From: Gammaproteobacteria bacterium
GTDB taxonomy: Bacteria; Pseudomonadota; Gammaproteobacteria; Competibacterales; Competibacteraceae
NCBI GenBank assembly: GCA_024235095.1
Contig: JACKNC010000001.1
Location: forward strand, 868,001 to 932,000
Length of the DNA: 64,000 nt
Direction: 5' to 3'
The translations under genes and the position numbers were made by a program. Under the pieces are notes generated by a model. It saw only the letters and a list, made by a program, of their open reading frames with translations. It was not told the origin of the DNA and made no database searches. Shown here one piece after another: positions 44,792 to 52,047 of the stretch (position 1 is the stretch's first letter; every line of letters begins with the position of its first letter).

Positions 44792-45999
44792 TTTGCAATG
44801 GGACAACACCCATCAAGATTAAGACGCTTCATGGACCTTTTGAATTTAGACTTCAGCGATTTATTGATCGAGAATACCCTAGTTTGCCTCATCGAACCTA
44901 CTTTGATTTGACGGATCAATTTCAGGAAGATTATGTGAGTGATCGGTTAAAAGAATTCTCCGCTTATTATAGCAATCGCTTAAGCTATATCGATGTATCC
45001 GATTTAATAGAGAGGGTCACCGGGTTCCGACAACTCAGTGACCAAAAAATCCACCATGTGGTGGTTGAAAAGGCGCAAGCGCTCAGTCAAGCGTGCGTCG
45101 CGCAAGTGGAAGAAACCTTATCGAAGACGAGTGGTTCTGTCATCAACATTGACCCTGATGTTGATATTTACGACCCAGAAAGTCGGGAAATTCTGATTTT
45201 CGAAGATGCCATTCAAGTCCGTGGTCAGAAAGAAAATCGTATAAGAAAACAATCAGTTATAAAGGAAGAAGTGCCAGAGAAATCCGCACCGAAGAAGACG
45301 TCTGCCGTATCGAGTGACGTCATTCTCTTTGAAAATAAAGACGGCGATCTTGAATACCTGACCGCACCGATTGATCGACAGGGGAAAGCGATCATTCCGG
45401 TTGCTGATATTCTGAAAAGCCGGGTGATTGAAGATTATGGGAAAGAAGAAAAGCCATTGCCGATTATCGCGATTACAGATGGCGCAAAAATCATTCGTGA
45501 GCATCTTTGGGCGGTATTTGGTATCACCGTGCTGATTATCCTGGATTGGTACCATCTTGGTAAAAAAATTCGTGATTTAATGAGTATGATTGCCTTGAAT
45601 AAGGATGAGAAGAATCAGCATCTAAAGTTTATGTTCTATCACCTCTGGCGTGGTGATGTTGTCACGGTTTTGAATTACTTAGTCGAGCAGGTGCAACCCA
45701 AAAATGCAGAAAAGCATCTTGAACTGATCAATTATCTTGAAAAACATCAGCATGAAATTATCGATTATCGAAGTCGTCAGATTGCAGGCAAACCCATCGG
45801 AAGTGGTTCTATCGAGAAAGGCTGTGATCAAGTTATCGGACGTCGTCAGAAGAAAAAAGGGATGAGTTGGCGTCCTGCAGGAAGTCGAAGTTTAGGCATT
45901 TTAAAGGTGATCGAACTCAATAATGAATGGGATTCTGTCTGGTTTCCTCAAGAAGCCGCGAATGATCCGTCAAACTTGCGGTTAGTTTCAAACGCATAG
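44788..45999 (+). CDS. ISKra4-like transposase, second frame (DDE domain)
   Basis: About 400 residues carry the catalytic domain: IIAITDGAKIIREHLW (first Asp), VLIILDWYHLGKKIRDL (second Asp, with YH), then KPIGSGSIEKGCDQVIGRRQ (Glu) and KKKGMSWRPAGS, a pattern typical of ISKra4-group transposases. The frame starts at an overlapping TTG but is most likely expressed as a fusion with the first frame by -1 frameshifting. A charged, variable insertion (about residues 150-190) precedes the catalytic part. Confidence 0.75.
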   Translation: MICNGTTPIKIKTLHGPFEFRLQRFIDREYPSLPHRTYFDLTDQFQEDYVSDRLKEFSAYYSNRLSYIDVSDLIERVTGFRQLSDQKIHHVVVEKAQALSQACVAQVEETLSKTSGSVINIDPDVDIYDPESREILIFEDAIQVRGQKENRIRKQSVIKEEVPEKSAPKKTSAVSSDVILFENKDGDLEYLTAPIDRQGKAIIPVADILKSRVIEDYGKEEKPLPIIAITDGAKIIREHLWAVFGITVLIILDWYHLGKKIRDLMSMIALNKDEKNQHLKFMFYHLWRGDVVTVLNYLVEQVQPKNAEKHLELINYLEKHQHEIIDYRSRQIAGKPIGSGSIEKGCDQVIGRRQKKKGMSWRPAGSRSLGILKVIELNNEWDSVWFPQEAANDPSNLRLVSNA

Positions 46000-46104
46000 A
46001 GCATCACAGGAAAATTTACAGGAGGAAAAAATTTGGCTTCTAAAAGGAAAGCATAGTCCACCTCACCACCTATCAGTTCCGCATCAAAGACCGTTGTAGA
46101 TGTT

Positions 46105-46140
46105 GTAGCCCGGATGAAGCGAAGCGAAATCCGGGGCTAC
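46105..46140. repeat. REP-like hairpin
   Basis: GTAGCCCGGAT and ATCCGGGGCTAC form a stem with one bulged G around a GAAGCGAAGCGA-type loop. This 'GTAGCCCGGATGAAGCG' unit is a widespread dispersed repeat in gammaproteobacterial genomes. It stands alone between the ISKra4-like and IS1-like elements. Confidence 0.6.
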
Positions 46141-46217
46141 GAGTTACGAGCTGCAAGCTATCGATCTGTCCGCGATGAGGAACTGTAGTATTCCGGGTAG
46201 TGTTCCAGACATGGTTT

Positions 46218-46673
46218 TTATACTAAAACTCCGAATTCATATCGATGAATAAATAGACCAACAACGATGTCATGCATTTTGTCCAGCGTAGAGAAACAAA
46301 TGGTCTTTCTCGCGAATCGTTTAATGCGTGTCCGCAGGGTGAGGTGCTTCCGTTCAATCTTCTGCGTATGGGCTTTACCCACCGTATGCTGTCCAGAGAA
46401 CAAGTGGCGTTCATAGGCTCCCCACCCATCCGTGTAAAATCGGTGAATTCCGGAAGGGTCTAGCAGCGCTTTAAGCGTTAAAAACACTTCGTCTTTGTGA
46501 TCACCGAGGGTATAAGCCAGAATGTTCCCGGTCGGGTGATCGATGGTATGCCACAGCCAACGCGGATGGGCTTTGCACTGGACGAAGCTCCACCTCTCGT
46601 CCAGCTCAACCTCTTGAGCTTCAACTTTTTGAACCTCAACGATGGCTTCCTGTGGATTGAGGCGGTTCAACAC
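46218..46673 (-). CDS. insB: IS1-family transposase, InsB part
   Basis: These 151 residues carry the IS1 DDE domain: AQEVELDERWSFVQCKAHPR (first acidic residue), FYTDGWGAYERHL (Asp) and KIERKHLTLRTRIKRFARKT (Glu), with the usual C-terminal DKMHDIVVGLF. In IS1 it is normally fused to InsA by -1 frameshifting. Because insA upstream is disrupted here, the complete transposase is probably not made. Confidence 0.8.
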   Translation of the reverse strand: MLNRLNPQEAIVEVQKVEAQEVELDERWSFVQCKAHPRWLWHTIDHPTGNILAYTLGDHKDEVFLTLKALLDPSGIHRFYTDGWGAYERHLFSGQHTVGKAHTQKIERKHLTLRTRIKRFARKTICFSTLDKMHDIVVGLFIHRYEFGVLV

Positions 46674-46717
46674 AGTTCGATGGACGGATTCAAGGCAAAA
46701 TTCTTTTTTTTAATTCA

Positions 46718-46969
46718 TTAGACGACGGTCGTCGGACTGATTTGTAAAACGCGCGCGGTATCCCGAATGCCACTGCCATTAATCGTCCTATCAATACTCT
46801 AATTTTTGATTTCAGGCAAATAGCTATGATAATCGTAGTCTAAAATAAATGTTTTGACCGAGCATTCCGGATTCTGACAAAGGTAGCGTTGTTTTCCATT
46901 CTCCGTTTTTCCACGTTTTGCGATTTGTTCATGACGACAGCCGGGGCAAAGGACAGGATTTAAAACCAT
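46718..46969 (-). pseudogene. insA: IS1-family insA, disrupted
   Basis: ATG 46969 begins MVLNPVLCPGCRHEQIAKRG and GKQRYLCQNPECSVKTF, a CxxC...CxxxxC zinc finger typical of InsA. The frame meets a TAG after YLPEIKN. It resumes as SIDRTINGSGIRDTARVLQI (helix-turn-helix) and stops again at 46718-46720. The AAAAAAAAG frameshift run that should join it to insB is at about 46703-46711. The IS630 copy 2 sits 24 bp upstream of the start. Confidence 0.65.
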
Positions 46970-47023
46970 ATTTGAATGCCTTAAAAAATATTATTGTCTT
47001 GCTAATAGTTATCCCCACAAAAA

Positions 47024-47389
47024 TCATGCTGGAGCTTTTTCAGGATTAGCGTATTGAGTATCAGGGAGCCTAAAAAATGATTTGACCCTTTCCTGAAATT
47101 CTTTTAGCTTTTCCAAAGCAGAATAAACGCGCGCTCTGAAATCAGCCCGGTTTTTAATTGGCTCCTTTTCCAGATGATCATTTTTGATCTCATTCCAAAC
47201 CTGTTCATCCGGATTTAACTCTGGCGAGTGGGGGGGAAGAAAGAACAAGCGGATTTGTTTTCGATGCGTCTCAAGAAAGGCTTTGACTTCTTTCGAGGTA
47301 TGATAAGACGCATTGTCCGTGATGACAATTAATGGGCGCTCTCGACCCTCTAATGCCTTCTCTAAAAAGGCAATGAAAACCCCACTCAC
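47024..47389 (-). CDS. IS630-family transposase, C-terminal half (copy 2)
   Basis: Identical to the 121-residue product at 16912-17277: it carries VITDNASYHTSKE and FLPPHSPELNPDEQ, the last two catalytic acidic positions. It directly follows the TGA of the N-terminal half in the same frame. Confidence 0.8.
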   Translation of the reverse strand: MSGVFIAFLEKALEGRERPLIVITDNASYHTSKEVKAFLETHRKQIRLFFLPPHSPELNPDEQVWNEIKNDHLEKEPIKNRADFRARVYSALEKLKEFQERVKSFFRLPDTQYANPEKAPA

Positions 47390-48079
47390 TCATTTTTGAG
47401 TGGTCACTTCAAATATTAACTCGCCCGTCGCCGTAACCATCGATAAAATGTGAAACCCACCCCGGTCATCACTCACTTTAATTTCAGGCGGATGACCGAC
47501 TAAGCCCCACGTCCGTCCAGAACGCGTATGGCCTTGAACCCATGACTCATCCTGAAACGCAATATCCGCTCCAAGTTCTTGAGCCCGCTTCTGAATCTCT
47601 TTAAATTCTTCATTAATAAACTTTTTAACTTCCTCCTGATCCTGGTTTAAGGCATGATAACAAGGTTTTTGACAACTCAGTCCTAATTGATGTAAATGCA
47701 GACGAACCGTGGCATCCGATACCCATAAACCAAAGTACTCTTTCAATAAATTAACCATGATCTCTAAAGTCCATAAAACCGTATCATAGCCATGATCCGC
47801 CGGCGTCGTATTGAGTATCGTTTCTTTTAACCATCGATCAATATCCGGAGTCATCACACACGTGGCGCCGAGCGCTTTCCGGGTATCCAGGGCTTCTTCT
47901 CCTTCATAACGATAGTTGCGAAGCCAATCATAAATACTCGTTCGGTCGATACCCAAAAAATCAGCAACAAGCTCCGGACCATAATGCTTCTCTTCGACCG
48001 CGCGAACCGCAATACGCCGGATGTAATTCATCACTTCATCCGGTATTTTACGTGCATCAAACATCCATTCCGCGTTCAT
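47390..48079 (-). CDS. IS630-family transposase, N-terminal half (copy 2)
   Basis: Identical to the 229-residue product at 17278-17967, with helix-turn-helix domain and the first catalytic Asp (FQDESWVQGH), ending at an in-frame TGA (47390-47392). A good AGGAGG ribosome binding site precedes the ATG. Confidence 0.85.
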   Translation of the reverse strand: MNAEWMFDARKIPDEVMNYIRRIAVRAVEEKHYGPELVADFLGIDRTSIYDWLRNYRYEGEEALDTRKALGATCVMTPDIDRWLKETILNTTPADHGYDTVLWTLEIMVNLLKEYFGLWVSDATVRLHLHQLGLSCQKPCYHALNQDQEEVKKFINEEFKEIQKRAQELGADIAFQDESWVQGHTRSGRTWGLVGHPPEIKVSDDRGGFHILSMVTATGELIFEVTTQK

Positions 48080-48387
48080 TGCCGCACCTCCTCTATAAAT
48101 TTAGAGTCTCTAAAGAGGTCTTCTATAGTTATTAGACAATTTGATTAACGCTCAGTTCGTTGATAATGTAGGGATAATCGTTGGCAAGCCTATAAAATAC
48201 TTAAGCGAATTCTAGACCAAATATAGCATATCCAAGTCTAGAACACTACCCAGCGTTCATCAATCGATCAACCCATCGTCGTGCTGCGGGTCAATGCACA
48301 CGATCAGCCGCCCTCTGGAACTCTATCAGATGCCCACAGGTCGTAAGCCGTTAAGTTCATTTTGCACTCCAGGCTAAAAAAGACGCC

Positions 48388-49389
48388 ATGAACACCGACT
48401 TACCGACACCATCCTCGACAATCCCTTCAACCACTCTGGATATCCGGGATCTACTGGATTACCTGAACCAGCGCATCTTGGGCCAGGAAGCGTTGAATAT
48501 CCGGCTCTTGGTGGCGCTGCTGGCCGATGGGCACCTACTGGTTGAAGGAGCTCCTGGGTTAGCCAAAACCACTGCCATCAAGACCCTGGCCGGAGGGCTG
48601 GAAGGCGATTTTCACCGCATTCAGTTCACCCCGGACCTGCTGCCAGCAGATCTGACTGGCACCGAGATTTATCGGCCCCAGGAGGCTTCCTTTCACTTCC
48701 AGCACGGCCCCATCTTTCACAATCTGTTATTGGCTGACGAGATCAACCGGGCGCCCGCGAAAGTGCAATCCGCCCTCCTGGAGGCTATGGCCGAGCGCCA
48801 GGTGACGGTCGGTCGCACCAGTTATCCGTTGCCCAACCTGTTCCTGGTGATGGCCACCCAAAACCCCATCGAGCAGGAAGGCACCTATCCATTGCCCGAA
48901 GCGCAACTGGACCGGTTTCTGCTCTATGTACGCATTGGCTATCCCGACGCGCAAACTGAACACGCCATCTTACGCCTGACGCGCGAACAGGCGCTGCAAA
49001 GCGCTGCAACCGCCAGAGAACCCCCCCGGGTGTCTCAGCAACGGGTATTCGCGGCGCGGCGCGAAGCGCTGGCGCTGAACCTGTCGCCGGCGCTGGAGTC
49101 GTATATCGTGGCTTTGGTAATGGCGACGCGCAATCCGGCCTCCTATGGCGCAGAATTGTCCGGCTGGGTCCGCTATGGCGCCAGCCCACGGGCGACCATT
49201 GCCCTGGATCGATGCTCCCGCGCCCACGCCTGGCTTCAGGGCCGCGATTATGTCAGTCCCGAGGATATTCAGGCGATTGCCCCCGATGTGTTGCGCCACC
49301 GCGTATTGCTGACCTTCGAGGCGGAAGCCGATGGCATCGATACCGAGCGCTTTATCGCCGAACTGCTTGACCGGGTTCCCGCGCCTTAA
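48388..49389 (+). CDS. MoxR-family AAA+ ATPase
   Basis: This 333-residue ATPase has Walker A VEGAPGLAKTTAIKTLAGGL, Walker B LLLADEINRAPAKVQSALLE, the AMAERQVTVG loop, sensor 1 LVMATQNPIEQEGTYPLPEA and a lid domain (WVRYGASPRATIALDR). MoxR ATPases act as chaperones that activate von Willebrand factor A (VWA) proteins. It is the first gene of a six-gene plus-strand operon with DUF58, DUF4381, two VWA proteins and BatD. The 138 bases between the IS1-like end and this gene show no other feature. Confidence 0.93.
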   Translation: MNTDLPTPSSTIPSTTLDIRDLLDYLNQRILGQEALNIRLLVALLADGHLLVEGAPGLAKTTAIKTLAGGLEGDFHRIQFTPDLLPADLTGTEIYRPQEASFHFQHGPIFHNLLLADEINRAPAKVQSALLEAMAERQVTVGRTSYPLPNLFLVMATQNPIEQEGTYPLPEAQLDRFLLYVRIGYPDAQTEHAILRLTREQALQSAATAREPPRVSQQRVFAARREALALNLSPALESYIVALVMATRNPASYGAELSGWVRYGASPRATIALDRCSRAHAWLQGRDYVSPEDIQAIAPDVLRHRVLLTFEAEADGIDTERFIAELLDRVPAP

Positions 49390-49401
49390 CGAGCGCATTC
49401 C

Positions 49402-50511
49402 GTGAACTCAGCGCAGACCCGCGCTGACTTTGCAACGCGACTTGATCTTTGTGTTCTCAACGATTACGCCATGTGGAAAGAAATCGGCAAACGTCTCTGG
49501 CCGAACGTCGTTTCGAGCCAATCGACCCCGAGCGGGCCGCTTCCGTCAATGCCAACCCATATCCCGGGACTGACTGTTTCCATTCAAGAACTGCTACAGC
49601 TGCGCGATCAGGCAGTCGGTCTTGGATTTTCTCGCCAACGCAAGGCGCTATCCGTTCAGGCCGGCGGCTACCTTTCGCCTTACCGGGGTCGCGGCATGGA
49701 ATTCGAGGAAGTGCGCGCCTACCAGCCTGGCGATGATATCCGCAATATGGACTGGCGGGTCACCGCGCGCACTGGGCGGCCTCACACCAAGTTGTTTCGG
49801 GAAGAACGCGAACGACCGGTGCTGTTCCTGGTGGATTTAGGGCCGAGCATGGCCTTTGGCGCACGGGTCGCCCTGAAATCGGTCGCGGCGGCGCGGGCAG
49901 CGGCGTTGCTGGCCTGGGCGGCCCGCGATAACGGCGACCGCATCGGCGGGGTGGTGTTTGCCGGGGAGCGACATCGGGAATTACGGCCCGCTGCGCGGGA
50001 ACGAGGTCTGTTGCCTTTTTTCAAGGCGCTGGTCGAATTGCAGCCGCATGTTCCGACGCCGATCGCGACACCGGCAAGCACCTCGCACAGTCCTTGGGCA
50101 AACGCATTGCAGCGGTTGACCGGCATTGTTCGCCCCGGCAGTCTGATCTTTCTCCTGAGCGATTTTCGCGGCGCGTCGCGCCAAGCTGAACAAGCGTTTG
50201 CCCGCCTGGCCGCCCATAATGAGATGGTCGTTATCCTGGTGCACGATCAATTGGAAGCCGAAGCGCCGCCCCCTGGCTATTATCCAGTATGCGATGGGCA
50301 ACGCTTCACTGTCCTGGACACGGGTGCTCCCGGCGTAGCCGACGCTTATCGACAGCGATTTACCTTGCGACGCGATGCGGTTCGCGCGTTGTGCCACCGG
50401 CATAGCGGGCATTTCCTGATGCTGGCCACCCATCAGCCAGCCCCGGAATCCTTGCGCCATGGCCTGGCGATCCATCGCCGGCGTCCCGGCGCCTTGGCTC
50501 GACGCGCTTAG
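49402..50511 (+). CDS. DUF58-domain protein
   Basis: The core has the DUF58 landmarks GYLSPYRGRGMEFEEVRAYQ, PGDDIRNMDWRVTARTGRPH and FREERERPVLFLVDLGPSM; the last is a VWA-like MIDAS strand with DLGPS in place of DxSxS. The start is uncertain: the frame opens at GTG 49402, but ATGs at 49471 and 49549 would trim a non-conserved leader of up to 49 residues. It is 12 bp after moxR. DUF58 proteins are standard partners of MoxR and probably assemble VWA proteins at the membrane. Confidence 0.88.
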   Translation: MNSAQTRADFATRLDLCVLNDYAMWKEIGKRLWPNVVSSQSTPSGPLPSMPTHIPGLTVSIQELLQLRDQAVGLGFSRQRKALSVQAGGYLSPYRGRGMEFEEVRAYQPGDDIRNMDWRVTARTGRPHTKLFREERERPVLFLVDLGPSMAFGARVALKSVAAARAAALLAWAARDNGDRIGGVVFAGERHRELRPAARERGLLPFFKALVELQPHVPTPIATPASTSHSPWANALQRLTGIVRPGSLIFLLSDFRGASRQAEQAFARLAAHNEMVVILVHDQLEAEAPPPGYYPVCDGQRFTVLDTGAPGVADAYRQRFTLRRDAVRALCHRHSGHFLMLATHQPAPESLRHGLAIHRRRPGALARRA

Positions 50512-50515
50512 CCCC

Positions 50516-51010
50516 ATGCCTACAGCTAACCCTCTGGCGAATTTGCGGGATATTCATCTTCCCGATGCAGTTTCCTGGTGGCCTCCGGCGCCGGGTTGGT
50601 GGCTGTTGACCGTGCTGTCGCTGATGATCATCGCTGGGCTGATCGCGATCTGGCGTCGCTATCGGCGTGAGTCGCCTCGGCGCGCTGCGCTCACAGAACT
50701 GGCGCGGTTACGCACCGACTTTCTGCGCGATGGCGATGGAACCGCCGTTGCCGTGGGCGTCTCCCTGCTATTGCGCCGGCTGGCGCTGGTTTATTTCCAC
50801 AGAAATGAAGTCGCTGGCCTGGTCGGCGCAGCCTGGCTGCAATTTCTGGATCGCACCGGCGGCGGCGGATTCAGCGAAGGACCGGGACAGGCGTTGACCC
50901 GCGCGCCTTATCGACCCAGCGAAGCCTTCGCCGTGGAAGAACTGCTGAAGATCGCCGAAACCTGGATCAAGCGGGCTGGTAAACGCGGGAGGAGGGTCAC
51001 CTCATCATGA
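50516..51010 (+). CDS. DUF4381 membrane protein
   Basis: These 164 residues have the conserved N-terminus LANLRDIHLPDAVSWWPPAP, a transmembrane helix (WWLLTVLSLMIIAGLIAIW) and a cytoplasmic helical domain with LLLRRLALVYFHRNEVAGL and WLQFLD. This matches DUF4381, always found in MoxR-VWA operons. ATG 50516 is chosen because the family's N-terminus begins here; it lies 4 bases after the DUF58 stop. It overlaps the next gene by ATGA. Confidence 0.88.
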   Translation: MPTANPLANLRDIHLPDAVSWWPPAPGWWLLTVLSLMIIAGLIAIWRRYRRESPRRAALTELARLRTDFLRDGDGTAVAVGVSLLLRRLALVYFHRNEVAGLVGAAWLQFLDRTGGGGFSEGPGQALTRAPYRPSEAFAVEELLKIAETWIKRAGKRGRRVTSS

Positions 51011-52047
51011 TTCACTTGGCATGGCCGTGGGCGCTGCTGGCGTTGCCCTTGCCCTGGCTCGCGATGCGCGGGTTGCCGCCTGCACCTTCCAGCAAGGGTT
51101 CGGCGTTGCGGGTTCCGTTTCTGGAAGAAATCCTGGCGCTGCACAACGAAACGGACGGGCGCAGGATGCGGCGGCAGCGCTGGACAAGCGTTGCGCCGTG
51201 GCTGACCTGGTTGCTGCTGGTGCTGGCCGCTGCTCAGCCGCAATGGCTGGGCGAACCGGTGAGTTTGCCGACCAGCGGGCGAGATCTGCTGCTGGCGGTC
51301 GACCTCTCGGGCAGTATGGCGCAGGAGGATTTCATGCTGAACGGACAGCCAGCGAATCGTTTGCAAGTCGTCAAAGCCGCCGCCCAGGACTTCATTGAAC
51401 GACGCACTGGCGACCGACTCGGACTGATTCTGTTTGGCGCGCAGGCTTATTTACAAACCCCGCTGACCTTTGATCGCGACGCCGTCGCGACTCTGCTTAA
51501 TGAGTCCGTCGTGGGTCTGGCGGGAAAAGAAACCGCCATCGGCGACGCCATCGGGCTGGCGCTGAAACGGCTGCGAGATTCCAACGTTCAGGATCGGGTG
51601 CTAATTTTGCTAACGGACGGGACGAATACCGCCGGAGAAGTGACGCCGCGCCAAGCCGCTAAACTGGCGGCTGAACACGGCATGCGCATTTACACCATCG
51701 GCCTGGGCGCTAAACCGATGCGCCGCGACACCTTCTTCGGCCCGCAAATCATCAACCCTTCCGCTGACCTGGATGAAGCGACGCTGCAAGCCGTCGCCAA
51801 GATGACCGGTGGCCGCTATTTTCGCGCCACAGATCTTGCCTCCCTGGAAGCCATCTATCAGGAACTGGACCAACTGGAACCGGTTGCTCGGGACACGGAA
51901 TATTTCCGTCCGCGCCAATCCTTGTTCGTTTGGCCACTGAGTTTCGCGTTGTTGATCTCAGTCCTTCTCGCCGCCCGCCGCCTGTACTGGCCCGCGATAG
52001 CGTACGCTAGAGAAGCAAGGGCCGCACGAGTTGGAGTCAACCGGTGA
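51007..52047 (+). CDS. batA: VWA-domain membrane protein BatA-like
   Basis: These 346 residues have an N-terminal membrane segment (HLAWPWALLALPLPWLAMRG), a second helix near residue 62 and a VWA domain. Its MIDAS motif DLLLAVDLSGSMAQEDF (DxSxS) is followed by LILFGAQAYLQTPLTFD, ETAIGDAIGLALKR and LLTDGTNTAGE. A last helix (FVWPLSFALLISVLLAARRL) follows. It overlaps both neighbours by 4 bp, so translation is coupled. Bat proteins are linked to stress and oxygen tolerance in some bacteria; the client here is unknown. Confidence 0.9.
   Translation: MIHLAWPWALLALPLPWLAMRGLPPAPSSKGSALRVPFLEEILALHNETDGRRMRRQRWTSVAPWLTWLLLVLAAAQPQWLGEPVSLPTSGRDLLLAVDLSGSMAQEDFMLNGQPANRLQVVKAAAQDFIERRTGDRLGLILFGAQAYLQTPLTFDRDAVATLLNESVVGLAGKETAIGDAIGLALKRLRDSNVQDRVLILLTDGTNTAGEVTPRQAAKLAAEHGMRIYTIGLGAKPMRRDTFFGPQIINPSADLDEATLQAVAKMTGGRYFRATDLASLEAIYQELDQLEPVARDTEYFRPRQSLFVWPLSFALLISVLLAARRLYWPAIAYAREARAARVGVNR

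Larger units (their letters stand above)
44352..46036 (+). mobile_element. ISKra4-like insertion sequence
   Basis: The ends share a perfect 20-bp inverted repeat, CCTGTAAATTTTCCTGTGAT at 44366-44385 and its complement at 46003-46022. It extends outward imperfectly to CCAAA/TTTGG at 44352 and 46036. Inside are two overlapping frames joined by a probable -1 ribosomal frameshift. The element is AT-rich relative to flanking chromosome. Confidence 0.75.
46994..48192 (-). mobile_element. IS630-family element, copy 2 (1199 bp)
   Basis: Identical to the element at 16882-18080 and in the same orientation, flanked by TA at 46992-46993 and 48193-48194. It is inserted inside an IS1-like element just upstream of insA. 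The identity implies recent transposition or recombination. Confidence 0.85.
46196..48250 (-). mobile_element. IS1-like element interrupted by IS630 copy 2
   Basis: The terminal repeat GGTAGTGTTCCAGACATGG (46196-46214) matches the complement of 48232-48250 at 17 of 19 positions. Removing the inner 1199-bp IS630 element plus its TA duplicate leaves about 850 bp, close to IS1 length. It contains a degenerate insA and an open insB-type frame. The right-hand part after the IS630 insertion is only 58 bp (48193-48250). Confidence 0.65.

Noticed and set aside
46040..46195. Possible small RNA gene or tRNA between IS elements
   Set aside because: The only structure seen is a REP-like hairpin common in gammaproteobacteria; no tRNA cloverleaf was found.
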